From NCBI RefSeq assembly GCF_005403045.1, contig NZ_BJCL01000009.1:124001-188000 (forward strand): a DNA stretch of 64,000 nucleotides, read 5' to 3'. How positions within the stretch are numbered: the first letter of the stretch is position 1; every line of letters begins with the position of its first letter. Shown piece by piece: positions 61,137-64,000 of the stretch. The notes beneath the pieces were generated by a model. The model was not told the origin of the DNA. It saw only the letters and a list, made by a program, of their open reading frames with translations, and made no database searches. The position numbers and the translations under genes were made by a program. This DNA is from Pseudaquabacterium pictum. Its GTDB lineage: Bacteria; Pseudomonadota; Gammaproteobacteria; Burkholderiales; Burkholderiaceae_C.

Positions 61137-61210
61137 GGGCGGTTTCTGCAACAGCGTCGGAGCGGCGACGCCGGCATCATCGCCGATGCTGCAGCCGCCC
61201 AGGCTGTCCG

Positions 61211-62440
61211 CTAGAACAGCCCGGCCTGTTGCGGCAGCGGCCAGCCTGGCAGTTCGTCGAGTGTGGCGATGCGCCGCGTGGCCTGGCGCCAGTACTGCGA
61301 GAACGAGCTGCAGGCACTGCCAGGCTCGGGCAGGAAGGGCGTCGGCGGCTGGCGCCAGGCGGTGGGCCAACTGGCCGGCAGCTCGGGATGCTGGATGGTG
61401 CGCACCCGCGCGGCCGGCCGCAGCGCCCGCTGCAGGCCGGCGGTGTTGGCCCACACCACCAGCGGGCACACCGCCGCCATGCGCGCGGCCACGAAGGCGA
61501 AGCGCCGCGCCGTCCAGGGCCAGCGGCTGAAGTGCTCGGCCGGCCACACGCCCAGGCGCAGCACGGCGGGGTCGGCATCGGCGGGCGGCTCGGCCAGCGC
61601 CCAGGGGTGCACCAGCTGCACCTGGCGGCCGGCCACCAGATCGGCAGGCGGCAGTTCACCCGGTGCTGGCACGCCGGGCGGCAGTTGTTGCCACAGCACC
61701 GGCTCGGTCACGCCCCCACCGGCGGGCCGGTGGCGCGGCAGCGGCGCCTGGCCGCGGGCCCAGGTCTCCAGCGTGTCGTAGCCGGTGTCGATCATGCTGC
61801 CGCGGCTGTCCCAGGCGTCATGGCTGCCGGCGGTGTAGCGGGCCACGTTCTCGGCATTGAACAGGTAGGGCTTGTGGCTGGCGGTGCCGGCCACCCACTG
61901 CCAGCTGAGGTGGTTGCTGGCGCGGTCGCCATCGAGCAGGTGGGCCAGCATCCAGTCGGCACCGGCGCGCCAGTGCACACCGCGCACATGCACCACATAG
62001 CTGGCCAGCCACATGCGCGCATGGTTGTGCAGCCAGCCGGTGGCATACAGCGCACGCACCGCCTGGTCGATGGCCGGCACGCCGGTGCGGGCCTGGCGCA
62101 CATCGTCGGGCAGCGCCGGGTCGTAGTCGGCCTCGGGGCGCGGGCCGGCATGCAGGCTCTGCAGGATGTCCTCGCCCCGGTGCCGGGCCACATGGTGGAA
62201 GAAGGCGCGCCAGCCCAGCTCCTGCACCAGCTTGTGGGTCAGCGGCAGGGCATGGCGTTCGGCCACGCCGGCGGCCACCTGGGTCAGGCTGACGATGCCG
62301 TGCGCCAGGTAGGGCGACAGCCGGGTGACGGCCCCGCCCAGGTGGTTGCGGCTGCGGGCATAGGCCGCGGGGTCGATGGCGGCGATGCGCAGCTGCGCGG
62401 CGGCCAGGGTGGGCGGGAACAGCTCGCTGGGCATGGGCAT
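61211..62440 (-). CDS. FAD-binding photolyase-fold protein without the N-terminal antenna domain
   Basis: A 409-aa protein whose first ~240 residues are the FAD-binding helical domain of photolyases/cryptochromes: RNHLGGAVTRLSPYLAHGIVS, QELGWRAFFHHV, ALYATGWLHNHARMWLASYVVH and LLDGDRASNHLSWQWVAGTASHKPYLFNAENV. The N-terminal alpha/beta antenna domain of standard photolyases is absent. The last ~160 residues (VQLVHPWALAEPP onward) form a separate region I cannot assign. The ATG overlaps the (6-4) photolyase stop (TGATG at 62438-62442), so the two are co-translated. A partner or independent photoreceptor role is possible; repair activity is uncertain. Confidence 0.85.
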   Translation of the reverse strand: MPMPSELFPPTLAAAQLRIAAIDPAAYARSRNHLGGAVTRLSPYLAHGIVSLTQVAAGVAERHALPLTHKLVQELGWRAFFHHVARHRGEDILQSLHAGPRPEADYDPALPDDVRQARTGVPAIDQAVRALYATGWLHNHARMWLASYVVHVRGVHWRAGADWMLAHLLDGDRASNHLSWQWVAGTASHKPYLFNAENVARYTAGSHDAWDSRGSMIDTGYDTLETWARGQAPLPRHRPAGGGVTEPVLWQQLPPGVPAPGELPPADLVAGRQVQLVHPWALAEPPADADPAVLRLGVWPAEHFSRWPWTARRFAFVAARMAAVCPLVVWANTAGLQRALRPAARVRTIQHPELPASWPTAWRQPPTPFLPEPGSACSSFSQYWRQATRRIATLDELPGWPLPQQAGLF

Positions 62441-63987
62441 CAGGTGGCCAGGGCACCGGCACGGATGGCATCGGCCCGCGCGGCAATGGCGCTGCGCTGG
62501 TCGGCCGACAGCCGGGCCAGGTTCTTCACCTGCAGCGCCATGCGCGGGTTGGCGGCCAGCCGCGCTTCATGCCGGCCCAGGAAGTCCCAGTACAGCGTGG
62601 TGAAGGGGCAGGCCTTGTCGCCGGTGGATTGCGCCGGGTCGAAGCGGCAGCCGCTGCAGTGGTTGCCCATGCGCTGGATGTACTTGCCGGTGGCGGCGTA
62701 GGGCTTGCTGGCCATCACGCCGCCATCGGCGAACAGCGCCATGCCCAGCACGTTGGGCAGCTCCACCCATTCCACCGCGTCCACGTAGACGCCCAGGTAC
62801 CAGGCATGCACCTGCTGCGGCTGCACGCCCAGCAGCAGGGTGTACAGGCCGGTGACCATCAGCCGCTGGATGTGGTGGGCATAGCCATGCTGCAAGGTCT
62901 GGCCGATGGCGTCGCGCAGGCAGGCCATCGGCGTGTCGCCCGTCCAGAAGAAGGCCGGCAGCGGCTGCTGTGCGTCCAGCGCGTTGTGCTCGGCGTAGCC
63001 AGGCATCATCGTCCAGTAGATGCCGCGCACGTACTCGCGCCAGCCCAGGATCTGGCGGATGAAACCCTCCACCGCCGGCAGCGGCGCCTGGCCCGCACGG
63101 TACGCGGCCTCGGCACGGGCCACCACCTCGCGCGGGTTGAGCAGCTTGAGGTTGAGCGCCGCACCGAGGTGGGCGTGGTACAGCCAGGGCTCGCCGGCCC
63201 ACATCGCGTCCTGCCAGGTGCCGAAGTGCGGCAGGCGGTGGGTGATGAAGTCGTCCAGCGCCTGCAGGGCCTGGGCGCGGGTGACCGGCCAGCCGAAGGG
63301 CCGGGCCTGGCCGGGATGGCCGGCGAAGCGCTGCGCCACCAGCGTGATCACCGCCTCGGTGGTGGCATCGGGCGCCACGCGGGTGGGTGGCGGCAGCAGG
63401 CCGGGGCCGTCGCGGCCGAAGGCCTGGCGGTTGTCGGCGTCGAAGTTCCACTGCCCGCCGCAGGGCTGGTCGCCATCCATCAGGATGCGGTGGCGCTGGC
63501 GCATTGCCCGGTAGAAGTACTCCATGCGCAGCTGCTTGCGGCCGCTGGCATGGTCGGCGAAGTCACGCACGGTGCTGAAGAAGTGGCGGTCGTCGCGCAG
63601 GTCCAGCGGCAGGCCGTGCTGGCGGGCCACGCCGCGCAGCGCCTGCAGCACCCGCCAGTCGCCAGGGGCCGTCAGCACCAGCCCGGCGGGGCGCAGGCGG
63701 GTGATGGCGGCGTCCAGCTCGGCAGCCAGGCTGTGCTGGTTGGCGGGGTCGTCCAACTGGCGGTGGTGCAGCGGGATGCCGTCGCGGCGCAGGTCGTGCG
63801 CGAAGTGCCGCATCGCCGACAGGAACAGCACGGTGCGCTGCTTGGAGGACGGGATGTGGGTCGATTCCTCGGCCACCTCGGCCATCCACACCGCGTCCTG
63901 CGCGGCGTCGAAGCCGTCGAAGGCGCTGCTGCTGCGGTCGAGCTGGTCGCCCAGCACCAGCACCAGGTGGCGCAACGGTTCAGGCAC
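62440..63987 (-). CDS. phrB: Prokaryotic (6-4) photolyase, Fe-S type (PhrB/CryPro family)
   Basis: A 515-aa Fe-S bacterial cryptochrome/photolyase that repairs (6-4) photoproducts with blue light. The four [4Fe-4S] cysteines are C356, C444, C447 and C460, each exactly six positions after Cys350/438/441/454 of Agrobacterium PhrB, and H371-H372 correspond to its catalytic His365-His366. The N-terminal HLVLVLGDQLDRSSSAFDGFD and HIPSSKQRTVLFLSAMRHFA form the antenna (lumazine) domain. The start is GTG at 63987 with GGGGGAG about eight bases upstream; no ATG is near. The coordinates end just inside the window, so the gene is complete. Confidence 0.93.
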   Translation of the reverse strand: MPEPLRHLVLVLGDQLDRSSSAFDGFDAAQDAVWMAEVAEESTHIPSSKQRTVLFLSAMRHFAHDLRRDGIPLHHRQLDDPANQHSLAAELDAAITRLRPAGLVLTAPGDWRVLQALRGVARQHGLPLDLRDDRHFFSTVRDFADHASGRKQLRMEYFYRAMRQRHRILMDGDQPCGGQWNFDADNRQAFGRDGPGLLPPPTRVAPDATTEAVITLVAQRFAGHPGQARPFGWPVTRAQALQALDDFITHRLPHFGTWQDAMWAGEPWLYHAHLGAALNLKLLNPREVVARAEAAYRAGQAPLPAVEGFIRQILGWREYVRGIYWTMMPGYAEHNALDAQQPLPAFFWTGDTPMACLRDAIGQTLQHGYAHHIQRLMVTGLYTLLLGVQPQQVHAWYLGVYVDAVEWVELPNVLGMALFADGGVMASKPYAATGKYIQRMGNHCSGCRFDPAQSTGDKACPFTTLYWDFLGRHEARLAANPRMALQVKNLARLSADQRSAIAARADAIRAGALAT

Positions 63988-64000
63988 GCTGCACTCCCCC

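Overview
The window is high-GC (roughly 65-70% by eye), almost fully coding DNA from a Gram-negative bacterium. Gene content points to the Betaproteobacteria, order Burkholderiales, perhaps the Rubrivivax/Leptothrix/Ideonella/Aquincola group. The main reason is a set of XrtA/PEP-CTERM exopolysaccharide genes: chain-length protein, tyrosine kinase, ATPase, barrel protein, PrsK/PrsR/PrsT and three PEP-CTERM proteins. This placement is inferred from gene families. I see no rRNA, tRNA, CRISPR array, insertion sequence or phage gene.

Layout. (1) 1-6919, minus strand: exopolysaccharide operon reading wza-type export lipoprotein, chain-length protein, tyrosine autokinase, beta-barrel protein, XrtA-type ATPase, wecB (cut by the left edge). 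(2) 7320-16277, plus strand: seven tightly packed genes combining a vanillyl-alcohol-oxidase-type flavoenzyme, a thioester-reductase-like SDR and an acyl-CoA ligase with a Lol-like set (ABC ATPase, FtsX-type permease, LolA-like carrier) and an outer-membrane protein. They sit between the two halves of the PEP-CTERM region. (3) 16419-26965, minus strand: a PEP-CTERM protein behind a good sigma-54 promoter, prsT, prsR, prsK, the lipid-carrier sugar transferase, and a FeeM-type N-acyl amino acid synthase fused to a PilZ domain. (4) 27-40 kb: PhoD-like phosphatase, then a run of minus-strand genes (cysteine hydrolase, RsbQ-like hydrolase next to a PAS hybrid kinase, MFS carrier, Nudix, M16, M20), a small monooxygenase-fold protein and an M20 dipeptidase, and a second PEP-CTERM protein. 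(5) 40.5-46.5 kb: a short-type putA and a second, unlinked prsT paralogue. (6) 46.5-58.2 kb: acyl-CoA-flavoured genes (CaiB-type CoA-transferase, Nudix-MBL fusion, serine hydrolase, tandem hot-dog thioesterase), a halohydrin dehalogenase, a third PEP-CTERM protein, MetX-like hydrolase, VOC, MtfA-like protease, hydroxyacid dehydrogenase, gamma-glutamylcyclotransferase-fold protein and patatin. (7) 58.2-64 kb, minus strand: an active/inactive M16 pair coupled to the patatin gene, and a (6-4) photolyase (Fe-S type) coupled to a FAD-binding photolyase-fold partner.

How it fits together: PrsK/PrsR with sigma-54 are expected to drive PEP-CTERM genes. The sugar transferase, chain-length/kinase/export proteins and PrsT would build and export a polysaccharide, and PEP-CTERM proteins would be sorted to the surface by exosortase A, whose gene is not in this window. 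The most noteworthy items are the halohydrin dehalogenase with a complete family signature, the oxidase/reductase/ligase plus Lol-like export cluster, the RsbQ-PAS kinase pair, and the FeeM-PilZ fusion.
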